A stretch of DNA of 64,000 nucleotides from Escallonia rubra (taxonomy: Eukaryota > Streptophyta > Magnoliopsida > Escalloniales > Escalloniaceae), in contig JAVXUO010000972.1 of NCBI GenBank assembly GCA_033065855.1, positions 54,197-118,196 of the forward strand, given 5' to 3'. The notes under the pieces were generated by a model. That model did not search any database. It was given only the letters and a program-made list of their open reading frames with translations, and was not told the DNA's origin. How positions within the stretch are numbered: the stretch's first letter is position 1; each line of letters opens with the position of its first letter. The translations under genes were made by a program, and so were the position numbers. Shown here in pieces: positions 12,642-37,788 of the stretch.

Positions 12642-12920
12642 AGAATGTAGTTGACGGGGATCATGTTCTTGACGAGATGCCTGATAAGAATGTGGTTCGT
12701 TGTTTGCGGGTTATGCGCGAAACGGCTTGGTTGAGAGGTCGATGGAATCGTTCTTTGAGATGCAATTGAGAGGAATTAGGCCTATTTTTTTCTCTTTTGC
12801 AGGTCGGTTCTTGGAGCTTTGGCGGATGAGGGGGCGGTTGAGGAAGGAGTTCAAGTGAATACCTTGGTTATAAAGAATGGTTTTAGAGTTGACACCCTTT
12901 GTGGGGAATTCAGTGGTTAA

Positions 12921-13827
12921 TGTTGGAATTGGGTTTTAAACCCATTGTGAGAAGCAACTTTGACTTAATTTTTTAATAGGGTTCCAAACCAAGTTTTGGT
13001 TAGGAACAAATTAATTCATGTTCGTCTATTGGAATAGATGATCATGGTATATTCACATGTTTAAAACAAATGGAAGGTGAATGAGAAAATTGAAGTTAAA
13101 GTTGGTGGTTCAACTTGAAGGGAAAAGAGCTAGTATCCCACATTGAAGAGATAAAGCCAAATTGTCTCCTTATAAAGCTTAGCCTTGAGCTAAGGGTTGG
13201 GCCCTTTGGGGGTACCCATGTTTTGTAAGGAGGGAGGACCTAGGTTGACCCAAGGTCCACCACACGCGTGCGCCGCCCGGTTTGGTCCTTGGGCCCATCA
13301 GGCTTTATTCTTTGGGGACAAATAAATTTTATTTATTTATTTTCTTTTTCGAAAAGTTGTAACCTTTCCAACCAGCTGTGAAGAGTTGCACCCCCCAGTG
13401 AATACTCACTGTATAAAAACCGAGTCAGTTACAGTTTATTTAAAAGAACTGAATCCCAAAATCATTTTCTGTAATATTCTGTCTCCGAATTTCTTATGTC
13501 CGAAAGAGTTATGTGCCATTGTTTTGGTTCGCCGGGTCTGCAATTTGGAGTGCTCCTATTTCAGACGTATTGCCGTTGTATCCTGGGAGACTGTCGTCAA
13601 GAACCGTCAGCACCGTTGCGGGACCAATAAAATCTTAAGGACAGTGAATCAAATTCACGCCTCGGCCTTTCCATTTGCTGTTCTGCATTTACTACTGTGA
13701 GTATTTACACACAATTCTATTTTCAGTTTACGTTACTGCTGTTTTTGGAACCTTAACATATGCATGTTAGTAATTGTTCGAAACTGATTTTCTACACAAG
13801 TACACACAAGTATATATTTTAGCAACA
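12921..13827. mobile_element. Solo LTR (or short LTR relic) in PPR pseudogene
   Basis: A 907-bp insertion begins TGTTGGAATTGGG and ends AGCAACA, with the inverted ends TGTTG/CAACA. It is flanked by the perfect 5-bp duplication GTTAA at 12916-12920 and 13828-13832. The PPR frame (NSVVN, then MYAKLGMVED) is continuous across it when it is removed. No coding motif, primer site or second terminal repeat was seen inside. A TATA-like GTATAAAAAC sits at 13411. Probably a solo LTR left by LTR-LTR recombination, plus-strand orientation likely from the TATA position. Confidence 0.88.
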
Positions 13828-15590
13828 GTTAACATGTATGCAAAGTTGGGGATGGTTGAAGATTAAGCTGTGTTTAATGATATGGAGAACATGAGTGAAA
13901 TTTCTTGGAACGTGATGATGGCTGGTTTAGTGAAGAATGGGCAGGGTTTGGATGCTCTTGAGCTGTTTCATGGGATGAGGCTTGCAGGAGTAAAGCTAAC
14001 GCAGAGACTTTTTCTTATTGTAATTAAGTTATGTGCAAATTTGAAAGAAGTAGAGTTCGCCAGACAGCTCCGTCTGCTCTGAATATTAGAACTGCGCTTA
14101 TGGTGTCCTGTATAAGGTGTAGGGAAATAAATGGTGCCTTCAAGTTCTTCTGTTTGATGTAGGTCCTAAATTTGGTGCCATGGACAGCTATGATTAAAGG
14201 GTATTTGCAGAATGGTAGATTAGAGGAAGCTGCCAACCTCTTTTGCCAGATGAGTAGGGAAGGAGTAACGCAGAACCATCACACTTTCTCTACCATCCTT
14301 GGCGCTCACCCTACTCTCTCCCTTCCAAGCACATGCACAGGTCATAAAATATAATTTCGAGAATTCACCTATAGTAGGAACACACTATTAGACTGTTACA
14401 TTAGGATTGGAAGTATCATCGAAGCTGCACGTGTTTTTGATCTGATTGAACCCAAGGACATTGTTGCATGGTCTGCTATGCTAGCTGGTATGCCCAAATA
14501 GGCGGCTCTGATGCAGCTGTAAGGATTTGTCGTCAATTGACAAGCGAGGGGGTCCAACCAAATGAGTATAATGTATACCTTTTCTGTGTGCTACTCCTAC
14601 GGCATCAGTGGAACATGGGAAACAGGTTCATGCGGGCTCAATCAAATCTGTACCACTGCTCTTGTACCATGTAAGCAAAGAGAGGGGATATTGAAAATGC
14701 AAATGAAGTTTTCAAAAGGCAACGGGAGAGAAACTTAATTTCGTGGAACTCAATGATCTTGGGATATGCTCAACATGGTCATGGGAAGAAGGCTCTTAAT
14801 ATATTTAAGGAAATACAAATTGGAAATGGATGGCATGATATTTATTGGCGTGATTACTGCCTGCACTCATGCAGGACTTGTTGATGAAGCTCAAAGATAC
14901 TTCGATATGATGGTTAAAGATCTTCACATCATACCAACAATGGAGCAGTATTCCTGCAGGATCGATCTTTACAGCCAAGCCGGATTGCTGGAAAAGGCCA
15001 AGGCTGTCGTATATGGGATGCCTTTCCCTACTGGTGTAACTGTATGGCGTACTCTCCTTGCAGCTTGTCGTGTACATCAAAATATAGAGCTAGGGAAGCT
15101 GGCGGCAGAAAATCTCGTTGCACTCCAGCAACAAGATTCAGCAGCCTATCTTTTGTTATCTAATCTACATGCCTCAGCAGGAAATTAGCAATAAAAAGCA
15201 AAGGTGAGAAAGCTAATCGATGAGAGAAAAGTGAAGAAAGAATTTGGATACAGCTGGACTGAGATTAATAACAAGACTTAATGGTTCATGGCTGGTGATC
15301 TTTCACATCCTTTATCAAATCGCATCTATTTGAAACTAGAAGAGTTAAGTTCTCGACTGAAGGATGCAGGATATCTTCCAGATACAAATTATGTGCTTCA
15401 TGATGTCGAAGATGAACATAAAGAAGTTACTCTTTCTCGGCATAGCAAGCGACTGGCTATGCTTTTGGATTAATTTCCACTCTGCCTGGCACTCAAAAGC
15501 GGTTTATGCTCTTGCAGGCAGTGCTGGAATAGGATCTGCCAAACTGTTTAAGCCATCAGGCAAAAATTGTTAGTGGACAGGACATGATTC

Positions 15591-16114
15591 TGGAATAGCT
15601 GGTAAGAGTTCAATCAATGCGTCAAAGTCCATTGCCGACGTAGACTCATGCCTATGGAAGAAAGTAACATCTTCAGGTAAATTAGCATCTTTGCTGCAGC
15701 TTTTGTTAAACTGCCCCTAATGGCGAGGACAGCGTGTAATTACAAAAGCCAATGAGGCGTCATACATGTTATCTGCTTTAAAACGATGGAATTTTCTACA
15801 TGGCTGAGACTTCTTGTCAACCACTTATAATGATTTTGATGAAGTCTGAATTCGTTTCTCTGATTTGCTGGAGTAGGTGCAAAGTAGCATACTTTACATT
15901 GATGTTTGGTACCCTTTTGAAGTTCTTTGGTTAGCTTTGTCCCTCATTGGTGCCATTAAGTCACTGCGTCTACGCCTACTCATAAAGTTTGTTAGGCATG
16001 CAACATTATTGATCCACAAATGAACTAGGTTTCCCAGTACTTCTGACAGAACAGGCCCAGATTATTACCAGGAAGAAAAGGCGTGATATCGTTTTGTTAT
16101 GTAATATCAACGAC
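15591..16114. other. Gene-free region downstream of PPR pseudogene
   Basis: No recognisable gene or repeat was seen. Decayed remnants of the DYW end may extend into the first tens of bases. Confidence 0.5.
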
Positions 16115-16117
16115 TAA

Positions 16118-17124
16118 GGGTCTGTTTGGTAACACTGTCAGTTTTCAGTTTTTTTTTCTAAAAAAAAAAAGAGAAGAGTTTTGGTTTTTTTTTTTTACCA
16201 GTTTAAAAAACTGGTGGCTGTTTGACAGAGTTTATTTTTTCAAAAACAGAAAAGTCCAAACGTTTGACAGAAAAGCTCTTTTGGTTTTTTTTATTTTTAT
16301 TTTAACATAATTAAAAGAGTTGTTCGTGGCTACACCGGAGAAAGAAGGGATGGAGGTGGTGACCGGCGATGGAGGCGGTGGCTGTGGTGAGAGATGAGAT
16401 GCGATCCAGAAATTTCGAGCAGAGCAGTGGCTGTGGACTCCCCCAGATGTGATTCAGCCGAAGAGATGAGATCGAGCTCCGCAGCGAAGAGATGTTCCCT
16501 CAGAAAGAGCTGTTCGTGGCTACGCCGGAGAAAGAAGGGACGGAGGCGGTGACCAACGATGGAGGCGGTGGCTGTGTTGAGAGATGAGATGCGATCCAGA
16601 AATTTCGAGTAGAGCGGTGGCTGTGGACTCCCCCAGATGCGATTCGGCCGAAGAGATGAGATCGAGCTCCGCAGCGAAGAGATGTTCCCCTAGAAAGAGA
16701 TGTTCGTGGCTGGGCCGGAGAAAGAAAGGACGAAGGCGGTGACCAGCGATGGAGGCGGTGGTTGTGGACCCGTGAGAAATGAGATGCGATCCAGAAAATT
16801 CGAGCAGAGCGGTGGCTGTGGACTCCCCAGATGCGATTCGGCCAAAGAGATGAGAACCCTAATGTTTTCTTTGATTTTTTCCATCTTATTTTATGTTGCT
16901 AGGAAGACTCGAAGTCCAGACCTCATAAGTCAAGCCATCTGGGCCGCGTGAAAATTGGTTTCAAAAAGAGCTAATAGCTCTTTTGGAAAACACGCCACTC
17001 TTTTTAAAGACTTGGGCTTTTTTAAAAATTAAAGAACTACTAAACACCCCAATTTTTTTGGGCTTCTTGAGGAATTTAAAATTGGACAAAAAAAGAGGGG
17101 AAGAAATCCATGTCAAACGGCCCC
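16118..17124. mobile_element. PIF/Harbinger-like MITE, 1.0 kb, with internal tandem repeats
   Basis: The ends are GGGTCTGTTTGG and, inverted, GGGGCCGTTTGA. Both sides carry the 3-bp duplication TAA (16115-16117 and 17125-17127), as expected for PIF/Harbinger (TWA target). The subterminal parts are T/A-rich. The middle is G+C-rich and holds the 190-bp tandem repeat. No transposase is encoded; the open frame at 16700-16951 only reads through repeat sequence. Confidence 0.82.
16322..16856. repeat. 190-bp tandem repeat, about 2.8 copies
   Basis: Units begin at 16322, 16512 and 16702 with GTTCGTGGCT, followed by CGGAGAAAGAA, GATGGAGGCGGTGG and CTGTGGACTCCCC. Copies differ by scattered bases, and the third is shortened. 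The repeat is G+C- and purine-rich, unlike the A+T-rich ends of the MITE that carries it. Confidence 0.9.
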
Positions 17125-17466
17125 TAAATCTTCGGTGGAAGTAGTAGTTTTACTTGTTGTAATGATTGCTGTCATCGTGGTTAAAATGTTTATTGCTAGT
17201 TGTTATCATTGTTTTACGTACCACCTTTAGAGCATATATATGTAGGCATGCTATTAAGAATGTGCTGTCAGGGATGTATGAGTCACTCAACAATAAGTTT
17301 TGTGTAGTAAAGAGATGGACTAACTACAGCCTGACCCCCATATTGTGGCATATTGATGATACAGAAAGTTTGAAAAGACAGAAGTAACATTCAAAATCTA
17401 CCATAAAAAGTAATTCTTATTCCTTGGGACAAAACAAAAATGTAGAATTATTTGAGGCGTCGTAGT

Positions 17467-17657
17467 CAAGGCCTCACTCTATTCCTATGAAGGAATAGAG
17501 GCCTTGGAGAAGAAGAAGAAATCTTATTAAGCTCTAGTAAGGGAGTTCCGTACAATTAAGAGCAAGGCCTTAGCCTATCCCTATGAAGAAATAGAGGCCT
17601 TGGGTAGCTCTTAAGGTAAAGTCCTTATTCTATTCCGATTACGGAATATAGGACTTG
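17467..17657. repeat. Array of three related hairpins
   Basis: Three imperfect inverted repeats of about 40 bases follow each other at 17467-17507, 17563-17603 and 17618-17657. Each has outer arms (AAGGCCT/AGGCCTT in the first two, AAGTCCT/AGGACTT in the third) and inner arms based on CTATTCC/GGAATAG around a 5-6 base loop. The middle one has a further outer arm (TTAAGAGC/GCTCTTAA, about 17557-17614). The change from GGCC to GTCC is matched on the other arm. Confidence 0.75.
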
Positions 17658-18817
17658 GAGCTCGGGATATTGAGTCATTCACTCACTCCCGATTGTGCTC
17701 AGTCCCTCGCTCTTTTTGGGCTTACAGGGCTAAGCTAGGTTCCGTTCACTCAATCCTTAACAGAATAGTGTCATAATGAGAAACCCAGCTCGAAATTCTT
17801 TCAAGCAAGTCCTTCGCTTCTTAGTGGCATTTAAATTAAGATTTTTTTCCATTTCCTAAATCTGCAGACCGATCCCTTTGGACATCCACCCGAACTGCCA
17901 TTTAGTTATCTTGTGTGTTCTGGCAATTGGCAAACATTTTGACTGTATGCTTTAACAAATACTTGTGAGTTACAATCCTCTTTTTCATCTTGAAAGATCT
18001 CGGGTTCGATTAAAACCCAAAACTTTCAATCATGTTGCCTGGTATTCAATATTTAGGAAGTCCCGGCTAGTTTAAAAGTAACACTTCTATTTTCTCTTAC
18101 CCTGACTTCCATTAAGAGCTTGAGAGGCATTTGTAGGAGGACTGAACTTTTGCTTTTGATGCCCATGGACACGACACCTGCCGGAAGCGTTGGAGGCTTG
18201 GAGCCTTTTCACTTCTCGTTGTACTTTAAAATATTGGCTTACCATGTACTTCTTGGGAAAAAGCGATTGGATTTAGTAACTTCTGTGCAACTTGAACATG
18301 CCACTTTGATGTAATCATAGCAATCGTACATGTATCAATCCTGATTTAAGGTACTTAAATTATGTGGAGGGGTACATACCTCTGTTTGCGGGTTAACGGT
18401 TGTGCATTACCTTGTTGAAATTATTGTTTCGGATCACATACTATTTCGATATGTACAATGGGGGACGAAAAGAACCCAAGTGCCCCAGTGAGTGGGGGAA
18501 AGACCCATGTACTCTAGAAGTATACACTTGAGAGGAAAAGAGAGCAAAGCTAGCTCAGGACCCTAAAGCTGCACAGTACATACTTCAGAATGACTGTCAC
18601 AAGGTCTATGCACACAATGATTTGAACTTCAGAGGTGAGAAGTTGCAAAGCTGTGACTTCGTGCAATCGATATCTAATGATGATATTGAAGTCATCACTA
18701 GATCAAATTCACTTTTTTTCTGTTAGATGCTGATGCTTCATAAGGAGTGCAGGCCCTTTATCTCAAGGTTTTATGCCACTCTTTGAGCTAAGACTCCCAT
18801 TAAGTTTCCTCTAGTGT

Positions 18818-18820
<3 letters not shown>
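17658..18820. other. Gene-free stretch
   Basis: No coding region or known repeat was recognised. Short open frames (for example 18120-18314) lack motifs. Confidence 0.45.
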
Positions 18821-18821
<1 letters not shown>

Positions 18822-18910
<89 letters not shown>

Positions 18911-18928
18911 TACACCCACACACACACC
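18822..18928. repeat. Compound microsatellite (CT)n(CA)n
   Basis: An uninterrupted CT run from 18822 to about 18887 passes into CA repeats to about 18928. The minus-strand open frame across it is only Arg-Glu and Cys-Val repeats and is not a gene. Confidence 0.98.
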
Positions 18929-20370
18929 AACGTATTACCTTGTAATCTGAAGTAGGTTCACGTATCTGATAACTTAAAGTAGCCTTGATCTGGTCGTGGT
19001 TCACCCATTGAAATAGCATGTATTTATCAAGATTTTGGTGTCTTCTTATTAAAAAATTGAATTTTTATACAGATGGGATCATGCAATGCCTTCTGCACAT
19101 TACTTGATGTTTCTGCTAGAGGTTTCCCAAAGAGGTAAATGACAATATCTTTCTATGAGAATCTAGCCTCTTTCCTTAAATTTTCCTTCTTGAGTTTTGG
19201 AGTTTATTAAAATTAAGTGTTTTTTACTTTTAATACGGTATTAAGCCTCTCTTTTAAGTATTCATTTGAATTATGAGAGTTTGTTATGTTTTCGACTTTT
19301 ACCAATAAATCCCTATAGAGAACTATTTAGATGTCTATCCACATTAAGACTAGCCTATAGATACTCCATCTTCTCTGTCAAAGTTCAAAAAAAATAAAAC
19401 TAGCAGAAGCTGACTATTCTCAGGAACGTAACTATGGTATTCTTTAACCCTAAGCTAAATAGAATAATCTTGTCACAAGTTTTTTTCTTATTCCTTTTTG
19501 CATACAGAAATTTTCTTACAGAATTTGCAGAGAACCCAGTTATCGATTTTTTACGGACAAACAACTTGCATAGAACCAAGTTATTCTGAGCGCGGGATTG
19601 GTCATGAAATCCAACTGCGTTTTGTTAGCAAATTTCTCCAACAATATTTTTTGTAAAAAAGTTCAATACCTAGTAAGGGGATTTGACAAAGTAATATAAA
19701 ATCTGCAATTTCAATGACTTAATCAACTACAAAATTTAAGGACACACTGACAGTCGTCTACCTTCCTAACATGCGAACACCTTCACAAGCTTAGAGTCTA
19801 TAAATGGCAATGCTTATATAACCAGTCACCATGTTAGTAGGACTCCTTTTCTCGCTTGTTTATATATTCCAAACTTATCAGCAAGTCCGACTAATTTGGT
19901 ATAGCAATACTCATAAACTTTTCAAAACGTGGTAATACTTAATAGCTACAAATTAGCTCAGAATCTAAAATGTTTGTTCAAATTTCCCTAAACTATAAGT
20001 TAAGAATAGCAATTCTATAAACCTATTAAAACATATATTGCAATAGCTACAATATTAGCTTAAAATCCTAAATGTTTGTTCAGATCACTTCTGGTCTCCA
20101 TCATAATGTCTTCATGTGACAATTACGTATCCGTGATCCACTTAATTACTGCCCACTCCTCAACCCAAAAAGAAAAGAAAAATCGTTTTCGACCGCTGTG
20201 ATACTGCACAGTGCACAACATGACATACTTAGCTACATTTGTTGATGGACACACCAATGTAACTTACTACTATAAGCTCCTAATTTTGCAAGGCTATTAA
20301 TAGTCGCATCCTGACTTCGTGAATATTTCTGGTTCTGTCATGAGCTTCAAGAAGCCTTTATCCTGGATAT
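18929..20370. other. Gene-free A+T-rich stretch
   Basis: Nothing recognisable was seen on either strand. Confidence 0.45.

Positions 20371-20371
<1 letters not shown>

Positions 20372-20410
<39 letters not shown>
20372..20410. repeat. (GA)n microsatellite
   Basis: A run of GA dinucleotides with one interruption (GAGGGAGA) at the end. Confidence 0.95.
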
Positions 20411-20412
<2 letters not shown>

Positions 20413-20576
20413 CGTACTTCAGTAATATTTGACATGATGGTAGTCGCGCTTATGGACGCTGGGCGTTGCAATATGCCAGTTGGAAGAATAGCTATCTAGG
20501 GCTATTTCGTTGGCTTATAGGAAATTAAAACAGGGCTTTTGGCAAAAGAACATAAGATTGAGGAAAAACATCGAGG

Positions 20577-20735
20577 AAAAAAAAAAGGCTAAAGATCGCG
20601 TACCTAACAAATGTTGCTCTTAGGATGACATTAGCAAAATTGATTAGGAGATTGTGCAAAAAGATTGAGAAAAGGGCTAAAACGTGCCTTACTAACAAAT
20701 GTTGTTAGGATGACGTCAGCAAAATGAACGACATC
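20577..20735. repeat. Imperfect direct repeat, two copies
   Basis: The pattern AAAAGGCTAAA, CTAACAAATGTTG, TTAGGATGAC, AGCAAAAT occurs at about 20577-20642 and again at about 20674-20725, with indels between copies. A third, weaker echo (AAGGGCTAATG) follows near 20760. Confidence 0.6.
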
Positions 20736-21196
20736 TTGACTCTGAAAAAAAAATTAAGAAAGGGCTAATGTGTGACTGCCTAATTAGTATGCCAAAAAGA
20801 CAAGCAAGAATGAGGCTATACCTGATGTGTCCTGCATAACTGATTAGTGATTATTACGATTCTGGAAAGCCTACTGGTTCATGGTTGTGGTCACCAGGAA
20901 CAAACCTTGCAGCATACAACTCAGATGATGCTATCTTTCTTCTTCTCCTTACACTCTATCTGTCTTTCCAATACAATCCTAAAAACCGGAGAAAATTTTC
21001 ACCCTCTAATATTCTCCCTAAGTTAGCATGTTGTGTGTAGAAGAGGCATAGTGGTAATTGTGTTTGTAGGAAGGCCGAGGTTTGAAACTTATTTTTAAAA
21101 AACCCAGCCAGGTGCTAAGGTTAGGAACTCGAGACAAGGTGTGTGGTGTATGTCGATGCCAAACTTGTGTTCAATGATCCTATTTATAAAGACAAA

Positions 21197-21353
21197 TGTT
21201 TGTTCTTACTACCTATGTAACTCCAGCCCTAATAGAATTTAACACGTAAATGATCAATTTCCTGTCATGGTAGTTCCTTGGTGTGGTCAAGGGGTTTCCA
21301 TGCTATACATCTATGTTTGTTCTTACTACCTATGTAACTCCAGCCCTAATAGA
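21197..21353. repeat. 40-bp direct repeat, 117 bp apart
   Basis: A 40-base string beginning TGTTTGTTCTTACTACCTAT and ending CCCTAATAGA is identical at 21197-21236 and 21314-21353. The spacer shows no coding or transposon motif. Confidence 0.85.
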
Positions 21354-22224
21354 TTAGGATGAAGGTAAGCAGTCCTAATCGTTACCAATGGTGAGAATTT
21401 TAGGTTGAAGGAAATTGTACGTTTTCTCAAGTGCACATTAATATATGTTTTTTTTTCCCATAATTTTGAGAGCTCATAGAGCACGTAGAGATTGAAAATT
21501 ATACGTTGCTATGATTATTTGTGCTAAAAGTAAGACCTCCTAAAAAAAGTAAACCAAACCCTACAAGTGCGCAAGCACAGGGTTTGAATTTTTTATATCC
21601 GTGGAATGAGGATGAATGGAGTAAGTAGAGCCAAACCTTAGTGGCTCTAACCAGACAACTCTGCTTAGAATAATTGATGAAGGGAAGTGGTTTTCTCAAA
21701 GCAATATTTGAAAAAAAGCAGGAAAGAATGAATTGAATCTAGCTTCAGCTTCGATTACAATTATGCATCTTAAGTATTCACAATTCTTACTTCCCTGTGT
21801 AATAGACAAGTAGTTTCCCTCATGCTAATTAATTGAGACGTGATTCACATAGAGCATAATGAAGATGACTCATAAACAACATACTGAAAATGAAATACAA
21901 GTTTAATGAGGTGGCGATTATTCATCTCAAGAATCACCGTTCCATTTGAAAAGCACATCAACTTTACTAGTATAAAGCAAAGTCTTTGTATTCGCGGATG
22001 AGCTTATATGTTTGCGCATCATGAAATCATTAATGCCTTCAACATATGGGCCATTTTTGTTGCAAGCGAAGGAAGGGAGGAAGCGAGTGTTGAACGCTGG
22101 TAAGCAACATTATAATTCATTGAGAAGATAGTAAAGAACCCTACCGCATAATTGCATTATCTTCTACATTGCTGTGACCTAAATATGGATCTCTAATCTT
22201 AGTGTTGTGCTTTCGTTCGTACTT

Positions 22225-22302
22225 GGAACTTTGAGAAGTACATCTACATGGGAACTTTGAGAAGTATATCTACGTGGGAACTTTGATAAGTGCATCTATG
22301 TG
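22225..22302. repeat. 26-bp tandem repeat, three copies
   Basis: Units begin GGAACTTTGA at 22225, 22251 and 22277, each followed by AAGT and ATCTA. Copies differ at a few bases. Confidence 0.85.
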
Positions 22303-22944
22303 ACCACTACTGATAAACAGGATAACAACAACAGTAGTAATGTCTATAACATCCTTGAAAATTATTACAGTAAGCCTTTTGCAGCAAAACTCAAGAATCA
22401 TGAGTGTAATCCCTAGTCTAAGATGCAACTTCAATGATTCACTCCTATGCTGTGAAAATAATCCCATTCTCCATTCTGGAGATGCATAATGGATAACGTT
22501 CTGCACAGACTCCACTCACTAATGCCTGCATAGGACGTGACTGCCATGATCATGTGTTGCAGTTCAACTTTGCAATACTAGAATGATTCATGAGAACTAT
22601 TAAAAAGTCTGATAGGAATATAAACCTATCAGTGAATACATCTTTATCATGGATATAGCAAATTTCAGCAAATGGCCTAATATTTGCGCCCAAAAAGAGG
22701 AAAGCAATTATCTGATTCCACGAACATTTGGAGATAAAGCAAATGGCCTCATTTTGTTCATTGCTGTGAAAGTTATAATTCAGTTTTTTCTGTTGTCACT
22801 TATAATGGTCTAAACCCCAAATTAAAGGTGATGAATTAAGATGACGTGGCACATCATTAAGTGCTTCATTATAAGATCTTTATGGGAGGAAGTTCTTACT
22901 TGTTCTACAAAAATATCATACTATAGCAATAGAATCACCTGTTA

Positions 22945-36377
<13,433 letters not shown>

Positions 36378-36420
36378 GGTATTGAGATAGCTCAAGGACC
36401 AAGTGGAGATGGTAGTGAGA

Positions 36421-36431
36421 TCTTATATAGG
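36421..36431 (-). promoter_or_regulatory. TATA box of subtilase gene
   Basis: On the minus strand CTATATAAGA lies about 45-55 bases upstream of the ATG at 36377. This would put transcription start near 36395 and give a very short leader. Confidence 0.65.
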
Positions 36432-37785
36432 CTTCCTCGAGTACTCGAGGCCCTTTTAACAGGTGAAACAAGTAAAACTTATTCATATAAGGCTTCTTGA
36501 CAGCATCATTTATCAAGACACCCAGCCAAAAAAGAAGAGAACACAAGCCACAAGAATCAAGGGTATCATTACCAAGCCGGCTAGACCTGACTACAAATAT
36601 ATAACGTATAGTTATTTAAGCAGAGATTATTAGTAGAAGCATCTCCTGCTGTGTTTGGACCAAGTTTTGTAGCCGGCTTCTGTTCATGTTCCTGCGCGAT
36701 TACAACTAATATGTCCCCATATCACTGATGTTATACGCAACATATGCTGCATGTTTTCTCGTTCGGCACAATCGTCTTTTAGTTAATCAATGTGAAGAAA
36801 CTTTCTTTTGCAATATTGGCACTCTGGTATTTTCAAATTTTGTGCAAGTTATTGGCTCACTCAGTAACCTGCCTTAACTTCATTAAATTTTTTTTATTTT
36901 ATGTCTTATGAAATGGGTTGGTTTAAAGTAAGAGTGGAATCGAAATATGACTTATTAGAGTTTGTAATGATACATGGAAACAAAAAAAACTATAAATATA
37001 TATCCACACAACCATTAAAAGTTGGCTCCAAGTTTGTCAGTCGTATTCATGAACCCGGTCAAGAAAAAAAGAAGATTTATATCGGCATAATTTTTTTTTT
37101 AATGATTCGAGATTTGAGTCCAGTATTCAACTTACTAAGATAAAGCAACCAAGTTGAATGTTCTACATGCATCTATATTAAAAAAAAAAATTAAGTAAAG
37201 AGTTAATCATCACAAACAAAAAAATCAATCAGCTGAAGCTGCAACCTAAGAAAGCTACTGCAGAAAAGCATACTCCAGCATGAGTATGGCAAGATGAATG
37301 CAGGCAAATCACAAAGCTTCTGGGGCAAGCAAACGTACTTCCAATAATGTCCAGACTCTGCCGTTGACTTCTAAAATTCTATCATTCCTCCCTTTCCAAA
37401 CAAAGTAGTGGATAACTGCAAGAGAATCTCTCTCTATACTATGTCGAAGCGGTCTCTATACTATGTCGAAGCGGGAGCATGTAACTATATAAGGGTAATT
37501 ATAACAAAGTTTTCAGTGTAATTGTTGCTGTTCTGACGTGTGGTAGAATCGGCAGATCGGATAAATTTGTAAGAATATGACTTTTTAATGTTAAGAAATT
37601 CTTTCCACTCGTCACGAAAGTTGGTACCGAATTTTTTTATTTTGTTGATTTGGAACATTAAATTTGTCCATAGAAATATATTGTTTTGACTTTCAAAGAG
37701 ACTAAGGTCTGACTTTAAGCTATCAGACTATCTAGATGAGTAGAAATTGTTGTGGTGGGCATGCATTAGCAGGACTTTCGGTCTC
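36432..37785. other. Region upstream of subtilase, no gene
   Basis: Apart from the TATA box just below and a 22-bp tandem duplication at 37431-37474, nothing was recognised. Short open frames have no motif. Confidence 0.5.
37431..37474. repeat. 22-bp tandem duplication
   Basis: TCTCTATACTATGTCGAAGC plus GG occurs twice in direct succession, with no difference between copies. Confidence 0.9.
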
Positions 37786-37788
37786 TAA

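Larger units (their letters stand above)
6368..15590 (+). pseudogene. PPR protein pseudogene (E/DYW class), split by two LTR insertions
   Basis: Host-gene pieces lie at 6368-6534, 12453-12920 and 13833-about 15590. When the two insertions and their target duplications are set aside the reading frame is continuous at both breakpoints, so one gene was hit twice. Motifs in order: N-terminal region; CGCLVDHAFGKQVH (12560s); DEMPDKNVV; VIKNGF (12870s); ISWNVMMAGLVKNG (13900s); IKLCANLKEVEFARQL; WTAMIKGYLQNGRLEEA (14180s); ISWNSMILGYAQHG (14740s); GVITACTHAGLVDEA; the E-type region VWRTLLAACRVHQN; DSAAYLLLSNL; and the beginning of the DYW domain (LKDAGYLPDTNYVLHD, then DEHKE). Stops and frameshifts occur in many places (for example near 12650-12800, 14080, 14500, 15190 and 15470), and the final DYW residues are not readable. 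It resembles the Arabidopsis At2g27610 group, which is inferred from memory. Family role: organelle RNA editing. This copy cannot do it. Confidence 0.9.

Noticed and set aside
17467..17657. CRISPR-like array
   Set aside because: Eukaryotic nuclear DNA; the units are hairpins with diverged copies and unequal spacing, not repeats with unique spacers.
18771..19019. Minus-strand frame with long Arg-Glu and Cys-Val runs
   Set aside because: It is the translation of the CT/CA microsatellite.
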